From Scenedesmus sp. ARA3 (lineage: Eukaryota > Chlorophyta > Chlorophyceae > Sphaeropleales > Scenedesmaceae), in contig RWJK01000701.1 in NCBI GenBank assembly GCA_004335835.1, positions 1-30,630 of the forward strand: a stretch of DNA of 30,630 nt. Direction: 5' to 3'. The notes beneath the pieces were generated by a model, which did not search any database, had not been told where the DNA came from, and saw nothing but the letters and a program-made list of their open reading frames with translations. Below, in pieces: positions 1 to 10,215 of this stretch. Position numbers and translations under genes: made by a program. The number at the start of each line of letters is the position of its first letter. Positions within the stretch are counted from its first letter, which is position 1.

Positions 1-52
<52 letters not shown>

Positions 53-63
53 CAGCAGCAGCA
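1..63. repeat. CAG/CTG trinucleotide repeat in a probable intron
   Basis: An almost pure GCA run starts at base 1 and has one interruption near base 50. It lies immediately beyond a probable splice donor of the minus-strand gene (GTGAGT complement at 68-73), so on the sense strand it would be a CTG run at the start of an intron. The repeat may continue beyond the window. Confidence 0.9.
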
Positions 64-73
64 AGCTACTCAC

Positions 74-1394
74 CACCAGCGTCAGGCCCAGCGTAGTGCG
101 CCGGGTGCGCTCCTGTGGGTCGATGTTGACCAAGCTGGCTGCGCTGCGGCTGCGGGCAGACGCACGCTCAGCCTCGGTGCGCTGCGTGGTGTGAGGGTGG
201 CAGCGGCAACGACACATGCAGCGCGGATGGCACGCAGAATACTCACGATAATTGGAGTGCTGATTCTGTGGCATTGCACACTGGTTTCTTTTGGCTCAGG
301 TGAGAGAGATAAGAGGGCTGAAAATAAGTTTGATTTGTTGGAGTTGAGTGTGTTGCACAGTAGATGCGTGGATGTTCACGACTCACTGCGCAATGCAATC
401 AACTCCAACAAAGTACAGTTGTTGCTCTGCGCTGCCAGCTTGATCATGTCAGCATCGCTTATGCCCTTCACAAAACCCTGCGCTGCCAGCATGATCATGT
501 TCTGGCCGCGGCAATTGTGCCGCGCCTCCGCCATCACCTTGGAAGCTTGCTATCTGCTGCTACAAGGGTGCCTCCCTTGTTGGTCGTGTTGCGGCTGTTA
601 AAGAGGAGCACCCAGTAACAAGTGCCCCCTCTCTGACAACCGCCACGCAGCCAACAGGCTGAGCAGCAGCAGAAGCCGTCCTGGACAACAACTTCATTCA
701 CTTGACTGTTTGATTTAAACCATGCGTAGCGCGGCCATGACATTACTACACCAGATGCTGTTCACCATTGTTAGGCCCACCGCCAGCCGCACAAATCTGC
801 ACAATACGGGCCTGCCTCACAGCAAGGCACAGCATGCCAGCTTCCATGGCAGGCTGCATATGCATCTGAAAGCGCACGAGCTGCCACCGCAGCGCATCTG
901 CCTTCAGAAGCAACCTGCTTGGAAGGTATCCTAGGCCAAAACAAGTAGCCAAAACTACTAACTCTGAACAGCCACAATCACAAATTGCCATTGAAGACTA
1001 AAAGCTGACCCTCACCGAGTCCATTGGCCCCATCTTGATGCAGAAGCCGTAGCGGTCAGTGGTGCCCTGGCCCGCCTGCAGCGCACAACACGACATGCAG
1101 CACACTGTGTGTGTCTCCTGGTGCAGGATTGGTCTACACATGCACATGCATGACTGCACAGGCAGGCACAGTGCAGCAGCTGCAGTGGCACCTTGAAGAA
1201 GAACGTGTATGGTTGCCAGCTGGCCAATGTGCTGTTAACGGTGCACAGCTGTGCCTGTGAATGCGCACTGCGTATGTGCGCGTACATGCACTGCAGCTGC
1301 ACTGCACCTTGAAGAAGAACTTCCACATCTTGGTGATGCGTGCACTGGGCCAGGTCACTCCAGTGTCGGCTGCATTCTCGTCAGCACGCGTGGT
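74..1394 (-). CDS. Unidentified multi-exon gene, partial (three internal exons, continues off the left edge)
   Basis: I do not recognise this gene. Three minus-strand exons chain in phase 0. Exon a (about 1308-1394, right edge uncertain) ends in TKMWKFFFK before a GTGCAG donor. Exon b (1016-1075, exactly 20 codons) carries TTDRYGFCIKMG between a CTGCAG acceptor and a GTGAGG donor. Exon c (74-181, exactly 36 codons) carries SLVNIDPQERTRRTTLGLTL, starts after an ACGCAG acceptor and ends at a GTGAGT donor. The hydrophobic end of exon c could begin a membrane segment. A DRYGF motif also occurs before the TBC domain of many Rab GAPs, but that is too little to assign a function. The intron between b and c is 834 nt. 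The acceptor of exon a is ambiguous (near 1394, or internal near 1355). Three exons fitting one phase is the main support. Confidence 0.45.
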
Positions 1395-1575
1395 GAACCA
1401 TGTGTCCAGCCTGCAATGCGCATACACCAGGTGATCACGCACCATTATGCAATGCAATGCAGGGAGGGCATGACTTCCAGGGGCCAGCCTGCTCAGGCCA
1501 GCTGTTGCAAGGGGCCTGAGGTAGTCCAGAAGCACTCTGCTGTCGGTTGGGCTTGCAGCACTAGGTGTGGCTTAC

Positions 1576-2019
1576 TGGTGCCAGGCAGCTGACATCAGGT
1601 GCAGGCCGAGCCCGTAATGCAGTAGATGCATATGCACGTGCATTTGCCACAAACTGCGGCAGCAGCTTAGCAGGCATGCTTGCACACCTCTCCTTGAAGC
1701 TGTCGCCTGGTGTGTCTTCAAAGCGCTGCAGCAGCTCTACTGTCTTCTCAAAGAGGCCCCCGGTGGGTCCCACAGCGGAGTGTGCAGGCGTGAGAGCACC
1801 TTTGAGGCCTGAGGGTTGGTCTCTGCTGCTGTGCGTATCAGGCCCTGCCGGCGCATCTTGGCGCGCGCTGTCTGGTTTGATTTCTGAGTCCATGCCTGAG
1901 TCAGGCTCCTTGTATCGTGCTATATGCGAAGCATGTCGCTGGCCCCTAAAAACAGAAGCCGAGTGCAGCGGTGCGCGAAGCCGAACGTGCACGTGTTGGC
2001 AGGTTGCATAGGCCAACAT
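1576..2019 (-). CDS. Candidate first exon with a presequence-like N-terminus, unidentified
   Basis: A 148-codon open segment starts at an ATG (2019) and reaches a good GTAAGC donor at 1570-1575, nine bases before an in-frame stop at 1561. The N-terminus is rich in Arg, His and Ser with almost no acidic residues up to SASVFRGQRHASHIARYK, which resembles an organelle-targeting presequence. A charged linker follows, then a helix-like segment around LFEKTVELLQRFED and ARAYASTALRARP. It ends in phase 0. It could be the first exon of the gene to its left, but I could not find a clearly phase-compatible acceptor before the WKFFFK exon. An equally long open frame exists on the other strand, so its coding status is uncertain. 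Confidence 0.35.
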
Positions 2020-3600
2020 CGGTCTAAACTTTATTTACCAACATAAGCAGGCAGAACAACTTTAGTGTGGCAACCGCTCCTCAACCTCATGCGCCACATG
2101 CGTCACACCTCAGAACATTGGAAACACCAGTACTCCGAGCCGCACACGAAGCCCTAGCATTCAACGATCGCATGATAGAAAAATTAAACTCATTTGTGCG
2201 GCTGATGTTTTCCGGGCCAGTCGAGCAGTACGGCAGGACCTACACAACCGCCAGCCCTGTCAACTCAGATGTACAGCTGCAGCTGTCACAAGTGGCTACT
2301 GTGTGACGGTGGCGTGCACCGTGTATGGCATGCCAAACAGGTACTGGAATGGCAAAATGCGCACACTGCATGGCAGGGAGGTGTGACGCTCCAGCTTGAC
2401 ATGCGTAATCAAACGTTTTCGACTGTCACTGCACAGTGCCATCATTTGGCCCATCTTGCTCCAAACGCAACACTGCAATGATCTGTCAGGCGCCTTGGTT
2501 GCATTTCAGCAGCAGTTGACATGCATGCTATGTCAGTAATACTGCTGCAGTCCATGAAAAACGATGTTTTGTCCAATGTGGCGGGCAACCAATGCAGTCG
2601 CCTGTACAGAGGAAGATTGTCCGTGCGGTACATGTAGCAGCCAGTACCATCATAGTGCACGATGCCAGATCAGCGGTGGATGGTAGGAGGTTTGTCACTG
2701 TGTTACCGTGGCGCAAGTCTCTCAGCACTGTGCCCATGACATGTAAGGTACTGGCAACGCCCACTGCAAAGGAATCACAAGTCACCAAGTCATGACAGAC
2801 TGTGCATATGTCAGCAGTGGCTGCAACACAGAACGAACCATCCACCCCGCCCCCCCCCCCTATGCCTTTGCCTGACACCAACTGTAACAAGCATTCTTAT
2901 GCTTACACCCTTAGCGAACCATCCACCAAGTGACTCACTTGCCAATGAGAGACGCAGCCTGTGTGCATGCTCGGCAGAAGCTTCCTTGCCCCAAAGCGCT
3001 TTCATACAGGTACGCAATCTCACTGTCAATAGTCATGTCTGCTGCCTACATGCGCTTATAAAGGACGAAGTGTGGGTAGGTGACACTGGTGCATGATTAG
3101 CTTGTTCCACCGTGCAGTTGTGACAGCAACATGTTGGCTGGTTGGGAGCATGCAGCCTTCCTAAACACCCACTGCAATGAGGCTTAGCATACTACATGCT
3201 ACGCTCAAGGCACTGCTGCCCAGCCCTATGTAAATCAATAGTTGGTTGGTGTAATTGCCTAGATTTGATGAAAAACAGCTGCACAGCTTGTTGCAGCTGT
3301 GGCAATGCACAACAGCAGTTGTGCAGTGCATCCTGCATGCCGCCGTCACAACAGCTGCAGATACATGATTGCAAAGCATCACAACGTGCCAGCCAACAGC
3401 ACATCAGCCCAGAAATCACAGCCATGCGACTCTCTCAACCCATCCTGCAGCTACTGCCTTCCCAGTTGCCTGCCAAATCCTTCCTGGCCCAACCATCAAC
3501 AAACCATTGTACCTAACAACTGCTAGTTTGTGCTATAGCATCTTGCTACTGTAGTATTACCCAACCCTTTTATACACAACGACATAGTACCCTACGGCAA
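2020..3600. other. Stretch without a supportable gene; probable 3' UTR in its right part
   Basis: No gene can be assembled here. The right half (about 3250-3600) is A/C-rich on the plus strand, so G/T-rich on the minus strand, and directly follows the stop codon of the secreted repeat protein; it is probably that gene's 3' UTR. The left half holds short open segments on both strands (plus 2043-2306; minus 2296-2478, 2442-2660 and 2528-2890) without matching splice sites, and a poly-C run at about 2850-2861. None matches a family I know. Confidence 0.5.
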
Positions 3601-5817
3601 TTACTTCCCAAAACCATAGTCGCCAGCAGAGTCTGCGTTGGCGCTGGCAGCAGCGTTAGACGCAGCACCGCCAGGCATGCTGTAGAAACCACCACCGCCT
3701 CCACCAGAGCTTGACGAAGACCTTGCAACAGCAACTGCAGGGCCGCCGGCAGCAACAGATGTGGCTCTGCTGTTGCTTGCAGTTGGGCCGTTGCCTGCTG
3801 CATTGGCCTCACTCTGAGACAGCGCAGGGCCGCCGTTCAGGTTGACTGCTGAAGAGTCAGACTGCAGGAAGTCAAAACAGGAGCAGCAGCAGTAGCAGCA
3901 GGATGACGGTCAGTGGTTCCTCCTTTGTCTCTTTTGCTGTCACAGCAGTGTACATGCAGCAGCACGCATCATGAGACGTCAACACAAAATGTCCAGCCAT
4001 AGCCATGCATGAAGGGCAGCCGCTGTACTCCATCAGTAAGCGCTCCAGGACAGCACAGCATGCACAGCACAGCAAGCTTAGCGCACTTCATGACATCAGC
4101 ACAACCTGAAAGTCACTCCGCAGGCACACAACACCATCCCAAACACCAACTGCACAACCGACCTGAGCTTGTGCCGGCCCAAAGCCACTTAGCGCATCAG
4201 CCCTGTCAGTGGCAGCTGCAATGCCGCCATTGCCGCCGGACACAATTGCACCAGATGACGACTTGGCAGCAGCCGGTCCGCTGCCGGTCTTTGCCTGCGC
4301 ACTGCCAGCCGCAAGCGCTGCTTGGTTGGATGCAGACTGGGCTTGATTGCTTGCCAGGCTAGGCCCCTGAAGTGCATCACTGGAGGCAGATGACTGTGTA
4401 ACAGCAGGCCCGCCCCAGGCTTGGCCGCGGCCTGCTGCGTTTGACTGGGCACCCCAACGGCCCTGCGCAATAGCAGCGTTGTTCACAAACGCCGGACCTC
4501 CCCATGCCTGGCCATTCGCCAGTGAGTTGGCAGTTGCGGCGCCGTTCCAGGCAGTGCCGCGCGCGAGACCGTTGGCCGTTGCCGGGCCTCCAATTGATGA
4601 TGCGGCGGCCTTGGAGTTTGCGTTTGCGGCGCCAAATTGCGTCTCGGCAGTGGAGGCAGCATTAGCCTCTGCAGGACCATACACTGCATCCGCAACTGCA
4701 TCTGCAAGCCCATATGCATCACCATTGAATGACTTGGCATTTGAAACAGCTTCACTGTATGCAGGACCGCCCCAAGCCTGAGACAGCGCCTCTGCCAGTC
4801 CCTTAGCAACACCAGACTGCGTGACAGCCTGTGCATTAGACACGGAGCGAGAGGGACCGCCGGCGCCGTAGAAGGGCTGCACTGGGAAAGGCTGCTGGCA
4901 GAAGCAAGGGCTGGCACCGCCGATATCAGGGATGAAATAGGGCGCGAATGCATTGTACGCCAGGGGGTTCTGTGCGTGCGCCAGGAAGCCGCAATTCAGT
5001 GAGCCGCCGGCAGGGATCAGCGTGTTAGGGCAGCGCAGGTTGCCGTTGATGGGGTTGAGCCTGTTGCCGCCTGCCAGCCGGAAGCCAGCGCCGCGCATTG
5101 CGAAAGGGCGTGGACCCTTATTGAATAGCAGCACGTTGCCTGCAACAAGGCCCTTGCCGACAATACCAAGGGCTTTGGCTTTTCCAAAGCCGATGGTTGA
5201 CGGACTCGGGCAGCCGCCGCCGCCGCGGCCACCGCCGCCCCAGGCATTGCCAAAACTGTTGGCGTAGCCGCCGCCGCGGTTGCCCCAGCCGTTGTTATTC
5301 CATTGCTGCAGCTGGCGTGCTGAGCTGCTGTCTGCTGTGGGTGATAGGAGTGGGCGCGCAGCGTGGGCTGCAGGAAATTGGGCAGGGCAGCAAGAGGGGT
5401 CAGCACAAAAAGCAATGGAGTGTTTACGACATGCAGTTTGACTAAGGTTCGTGACGGCTGGCATCCCCTGTGCCATGCCAGCATGCAACATTAGTTGCTG
5501 TCCCCGCTGTACCACTGCCACTTGAGCGGGCCAGCAGCTGCCGGTTCTGTTGAGTGAGCCTAGAGCTATGAGCCAAGGAAGCTGCCAAGTAAACAAAACT
5601 GGGCAACGTAATACAAGCAGGTCAGCTGCGTTGCTTCATAACAGCCTGGCCTGAGCAAGGTGACCAGCCAGCAGCTGCACATCGATGCTGCAGCTGCAGC
5701 TGGCGTCACTTGCAAGCTGCAAACAAGAATGCCTGTTTGAACAGCCGGCGCGACTGAGATCTCACCTGCTGCAACAAATGTGCATATCAGTAGGATGTAT
5801 ATCGTTGTCCTGGCCAT
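3601..5817 (-). CDS. Secreted Ala/Gly/Ser/Asn-rich protein with about 15-residue tandem repeats (probable wall or matrix protein)
   Basis: Three exons, 505 aa: 5766-5817, 4163-5367, 3601-3861. Exon 1 encodes MARTTIYILLICTFVAA and ends in phase 1; exon 2 continues it as AHAARP, giving a textbook signal peptide with cleavage around residues 18-21. Residues 40-69 are Trp/Gly/Asn-rich (WNNNGWGNRGGG). Residues 70-186 form a more complex region with five Cys (70, 130, 143, 172, 174). From residue 187 to the C-terminus the chain is built from about 15-residue units with consensus [G/N]G[P/A]A followed by small and Asn/Gln residues and often a closing W, F or Y (for example GGPATANGLARGTAW then NGAATANSLANGQAW). 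The units continue in exon 3, which ends in a Ser/Gly tract and DYGFGK. The last intron uses a GTCGGT donor but keeps phase 0. A structural extracellular role is inferred from composition and the signal peptide. A single-exon reading from 5596 to 4088 lacks the signal peptide and is less likely. Confidence 0.85.
4190..4861 (-). repeat. Degenerate tandem repeat encoding 15-residue GGPA units
   Basis: About fifteen imperfect units of roughly 45 bp lie within exon 2 of the secreted repeat protein. Successive GGPA-like starts are spaced about 14-16 residues apart and pair into 29-31 residue higher-order units, best seen as AWGGPA recurring at the ends of units. Three more units, each beginning GGPA, GPTA or GPAV at 15-residue spacing, lie in exon 3 (about 3700-3830). 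The repeat is conserved in protein register more than in DNA sequence. Confidence 0.75.
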
Positions 5818-7469
5818 ACTTTACGCTCAACTGCGAGACAACAGAACAGCAGCGCACCAAGAGTCAGTTCGACCTGTTGCCATGTCCATGCACCATGTTG
5901 CCCGCATTCATTAAGCGCATACTGTTTAGTATTGAATTTTACCCACGCAGATTGCTGATCATTCGGCCCAGGCGCCCACCACTAAAGCAGACAGGCTTGA
6001 CCGGGCATTTCCTCACCCTGTGCTCTGCAAACAGTGTCGACGGCAGCGCTTGAAGAAATTTTTTTCTATTACTTCTTCAATGTTTGTACAAGAACTGTCA
6101 GCTAGGAATGATCGGTCGCTTCAGCTTTCTGCTCAGTGTGTTTGATCAACTGCTTCGCAAAACTGTGGCGCAAATGGGTTAGCTTAAAGGCTGTCCGTCG
6201 TAAGCTTCAACGCTACCTATAAGAGCTGCGAGCAGCACAGTTCACTGGATTATGCAGCTGGCGGGAACATGTTATAAACAGCTGGTGGAAGGTGGTACTT
6301 GTACTTACTCGATGCCTGCACCACACCGCAGTCGCATCATCATCTAGTAACTTATCACCCGACAAGACTAGTCAACGAGCTGCACAGCTGGTTTTGCATG
6401 TTCTGGGCTGCTACCGGCAAGCGACGCTGCAGCACGGAGGAAAAGCAGTGACCACCAGCAAAGCCACATCGATCCAAACTCTTCAACAAAACCAGAATAT
6501 ACAAAAACAAGCTCTAGCGTCATTGGCCACGGCCGAGCTGCCCAGCAACGTCATCAATCACCGGTCACCTGCACTGTGGTTACTGCAGCAGTGGTGACCC
6601 ACTGCAAGGTAATCCTTTGCAGCATGGCAAGCCCTGCTGCTGCGGTTGTGCTCTTTGTAAAAACCATCACATATAGGCACCACCTTTCCCAGCTGTAGTT
6701 GCAGCAAATAGTGCAGCAAGCTGCATAGCAACAGCGACAACAGCTCAGTGAAGTGAAGGAAGGTCCAGCAGAAGGTCACCTTTTACAAGTCACGAGCATG
6801 GCTGATGGGTCCCCTGCCTGTGCTGTGGCAGCAGGAACAATGCACGCTGATGACTGCAAGAGATGCCCCAAACTTCTCGCAGCAGGGAAGACAGCTCACA
6901 GCAAGCGCGGTGGAGATTCATGCAGTGCCGCTGCGCTTGCTCGCTTCACAACGCCATGCACAAACAAGCTCAAGCTGCATTACGAGTGTGAAAATGCATG
7001 GCAGCTGCAACTGTAACATCTGGATCTCCTCACCTATAGTGCAGCTGTGCACGAACTTTGGTTGATATGGCCGCGTGCACGCTTCCAGGCACCCCACTTG
7101 CCATAGTCTGCAGCATTTGACGATGCCGCATCGGGCGCCCCTGCAAGGTGATGCAATGAGGCAGCTGACTGATGAGCCTGCTGTTGGCTTCATATGAGGG
7201 CAATGGTCCCTGCCGTGTCACATGAGCGCCATTGAGTTGTCGGAGGTTGAAGCAGGCGTGAAGCAGGTGAAGGAGTGGGGGCGGCCAATGGGGCGGGGTG
7301 GCGTGCAAAACAGCACCTTGCGTGTAACCGCAGGGGCCGTGGGCAGGTATTGGCAGCCCGTTTGGTGGAGCAGGAGCTCGAGGGCCAGTGCAAAGCAGCT
7401 GCTGTAGTCCAAGCCAGCTGATTTAGGAAATGCCTTGCCTTGCGCTGCTCAAACCAGCGTCTGCTTATG

Positions 7470-7470
<1 letters not shown>
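5818..7470. other. Intergenic region: promoter side of the 15-mer repeat gene and 3' side of the TVTNP gene
   Basis: No coding region can be supported. The left part should hold the promoter and 5' UTR of the minus-strand gene starting at 5817; I saw no convincing TATA box. An inverted repeat with 8-bp arms (TTGAAGAA at 6050-6057, TTCTTCAA at 6073-6080) brackets a T-rich loop. The right part should contain the 3' UTR of the gene ending at 7535. A short plus-strand open segment (7222-7407, beginning MSAIELSEVEAGVKQVKEWG) reads reasonably but has no other support. Confidence 0.55.
6783..6787 (-). terminator. Possible UGUAA polyadenylation signal
   Basis: The minus strand reads TGTAA here. TGTAA is the usual poly(A) signal in chlorophycean algae. 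It lies about 750 nt past the stop of the TVTNP-domain gene, and I saw no nearer minus-strand copy. A 5-mer is weak evidence alone. Confidence 0.25.
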
Positions 7471-7528
<58 letters not shown>

Positions 7529-7534
7529 TGCTGC
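7471..7534 (-). repeat. CAG repeat at the start of a 3' UTR
   Basis: A run of about 17 CTG units on the plus strand (7471-7523), followed by a short interrupted tail, abuts the TGA stop at 7535-7537 of the minus-strand gene. On the sense strand the transcript would read the stop codon and then go straight into a CAG tract. Loss of the stop would extend the protein into a homopolymer. Confidence 0.85.
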
Positions 7535-10215
7535 TCAGCACAAGACGGTGAAGGCCACTGTGATGGCAGCAGACTGTGTAGACTGCTGGCCGCCAGTGGG
7601 GTTCACGGATGCCACATTCACGGCCTGCTTGTAACAGCAGCAGCAGCAGCAGGGGCAGAAGGTGACAGCAGCAAGCAACATAGTGGCGGCATGGTTGCAA
7701 AGCGGCAAGAAGCACCCTGCGCACTCTTGTCTTTGCTCAACCTCAGCTGGTACAGCCAGTTGCTGCAAGTAGTCAGACGGATTCACAGATTCACGTGAAT
7801 TACTTGGTTGCGGCATGCTGCTCTCTTTCCCTTGCCCCTGTGTGTTCCTTTTGCCCCCTCCTCTTTCACAAGCCCACTCACCTGCATCTTGCCGCAAGCA
7901 GTGAACGGCCCAAACACAGCTGTGTACGTATAGATCGCCGAGTCGCAGAGCTGCTGTGGGCTGCTGCTACTGGGCGGGACCTGGCTGTCAGATGTGAAAC
8001 TGGCTGGCAGCACAAGTCCCGGGGAGCCCGATTGGAAGCTCTGCTGCGCAGTTGCACACCCAGCAACTGCACCTGGCGTCACAGTCCCTGCATCGGACAG
8101 TATCACCGGCACTTGCTCTGACTGGCTGTTCAGGCCGTTTGCTGTCACTGCAGATGCCCAAACGTAGCCATTCTCCTGGCTGTTACAGATGACAGTGAAG
8201 GTGCAGATGACATATGCCCCAGGGTTGACAATAACACTGCCACCCACGCTGGTCTGGCAGCTCGCTGCTGTGTCCACCTGCTGCTGCTGACCATCTGAGC
8301 TGCTGTAGCTGACCTCAACCTCTGTAAGCTCCATCGTCTCTGCTGTTGGATTAGTAACTGTCAGCGCGCCGGTTATGGTGTAAGGTGCAGGCTGAGTGTT
8401 TTGTGAGCGAGTGAAGGACGTTGTGTATGTTACTTCCACGCTGCCGCCTTTGCTGATTGTTAGGCTGCTGGGGCTCATCAGCTGGTTAGCAGCACCCCAG
8501 CTGAAGCTGCTGCTGCCGCCTGTGATGCCAGAGATGCTGAGGGTCAGCTGCAGCAGCAGGCAGCCATCATTGTAGCAGCAGCAACAGCTTCAAGCTGAGT
8601 CAGCTGGCGAATGAGTCAATGGCATCATCTTGCAGTCGTCAACGTAAAAGAACACGCCAGCTGCTGGCCCATGAAACTGGCGTGCCGTCAAGTTAACATT
8701 TGTTGTGTGTCACATACCAACACGTGCATTGAACTCTAACATTCACAACTCAAGGATCCCAGCAACATTGCACAACTCTAAACAGTACTGGCAACAGCAC
8801 GCAACCACCACCAGCGGCTCACCTGTGGTGTGTCATCATCTGCTACTGGCTGGTCTGCCGCAGGCGCAGGCACCCCTTGCTCCGCATAGTTGCAGGCATT
8901 CACCTCCAGGTACGCAGTGGCACTCTGCGGGCCCTGGCTGCTGTCTATCGGTGCCACCACTGCCGTGCTAGACACGATATAGTCTCCGCAGCTGCTGGTG
9001 TCCGTGACAGTCCACTGGATGGTATAGGAATAGCTGCTAGAGCTGCAGATCTTGTCTGGTTGCTTGTTACTGTCTGGCGGCTTAGTGCCTGAAATGGTCT
9101 GTGGCGTCCCCAAGTGCTGGAAGCTGAGTGGGTCAAATGTGTCATTAACAGTTGCGCATTCGCCCAGCGTGAGGACTGGCTGATCGCCGCCAATCTGACC
9201 TACTGCAAAGCCTGTCGGCTTACTGACCAGTGGCATTGCAGGGTCGCCAAATTCATCCGTGCTCGGTGTTTGGATGGCCGTTGCAACAACATACCCCTCG
9301 TCGGCACTTGGCAGCAGCACTGTGTAGTTGCACACAAACGTGCCGTAGCCAGAGCCAGGCACTGCTGGGTCAACTAGCAGCATGCTGTCCAGAGTTTCGT
9401 ACTGCGGGCAGCTGACGCTGCCGTTGATAGGACCCGCGGCAGCTGCCGGGTACTGCGCCTGCACCTGGATCTGTGACAGCTGCAGCTGAATGCTGTTGGG
9501 GTTGGTGACGGTCACTTGGCCCTGCACCTGCAGTAGGATGCGACAGGCCGATGAAGCAGCCAGCAATAAATTACATAATATGTTAGCACCTCAGTTCAGA
9601 TGTGCCAGCAGCTGCAGCACTGCCACCAGCTGCAGCAGCAGCTCCTAGCTGCACACTGCAGTCATGCATGTGACACTGCGGAGGTGCTACACACAGCACA
9701 GACCTGCATCTGCTCCAGCTGGTTGCTGCAGGTGGCACCAATGCTAGAAATGTGCAAGCAGCGCTGCTGTGCTAAGTTGCCTAGTCAGCTGTTTGCTGCT
9801 GTCAGCTGCAGCCGCTGCTGCTCACAGTGTAGACTGGGATGTCCGTTGCTGTGCGTGTGAAAGCTACAGTGTAGCTGGCAGTGCCTGCAGAGCCTTGCTG
9901 TATGCTGATGGAAGTGTCAGGTCCGGTTTTGGTGACGCTCCACTCATACGCGGTGGTGAGGAACATGTTGGCAGTCAGGGCGATGCTGGGTTGGCCCTGG
10001 ACAAGCATTGCAGCCCCTGCAAGACCATGTTCACTGCATGAGAACTAGGTACTCAACGGTGCTGAAAACTTCTTATGGTAATTGATACATGTTACATCGC
10101 GCTCAAATGCACTGCAAAGATACTTCTGTCAAGTGCTGCTATTCACTGCTGCTGCTGCAGCTCCACCCGACATGCGCTCACCCAGCAGCAGCAGTACCAC
10201 GGCAATCGCTTTCAT
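7535..10215 (-). CDS. Secreted protein with two YTV/FTR-TVTNP beta-rich repeat domains (probable cell-surface protein)
   Basis: Five exons, 561 aa: 10182-10215, 9826-10016, 8823-9527, 7882-8547, 7535-7624; all junctions are GT-AG and in phase. Residues 1-19 form a signal peptide (MKAIAVVLLLLGAAMLVQG) split by a phase-1 intron after codon 11. Two similar units follow. Unit 1 (about 28-300) has YEWSVTKTGPD, SYTVAFTRTAT, VQGQVTVTNPN, then SADEGYVVATA, and a Cys-containing end. Unit 2 (about 311-561) has FSWGAANQ, VTYTTSFTRSQ, ITGALTVTNP, SQENGYVWASAV, and finishes in AAITVAFTVLC. The W, YTV, G-x-[VL]-TVTNP and Cys positions recur in both. The same motif order occurs in predicted secreted repeat proteins of bacteria and green algae, probably beta-sandwich domains; I cannot give a Pfam name. 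There is no C-terminal membrane anchor, so an extracellular matrix or wall role is inferred. Confidence 0.88.

Noticed and set aside
4088..5596. Single-exon 502-codon reading of the GGPA gene
   Set aside because: Its first ~75 residues and last ~25 are intronic in the spliced model, which gains a signal peptide, keeps phase and continues the repeat in exon 3.
7222..7407. 61-codon plus-strand frame beginning MSAIELSEVEAG
   Set aside because: The first 20 residues look protein-like, but it is short, isolated and lies in a likely 3' UTR, so it was not listed as a gene.
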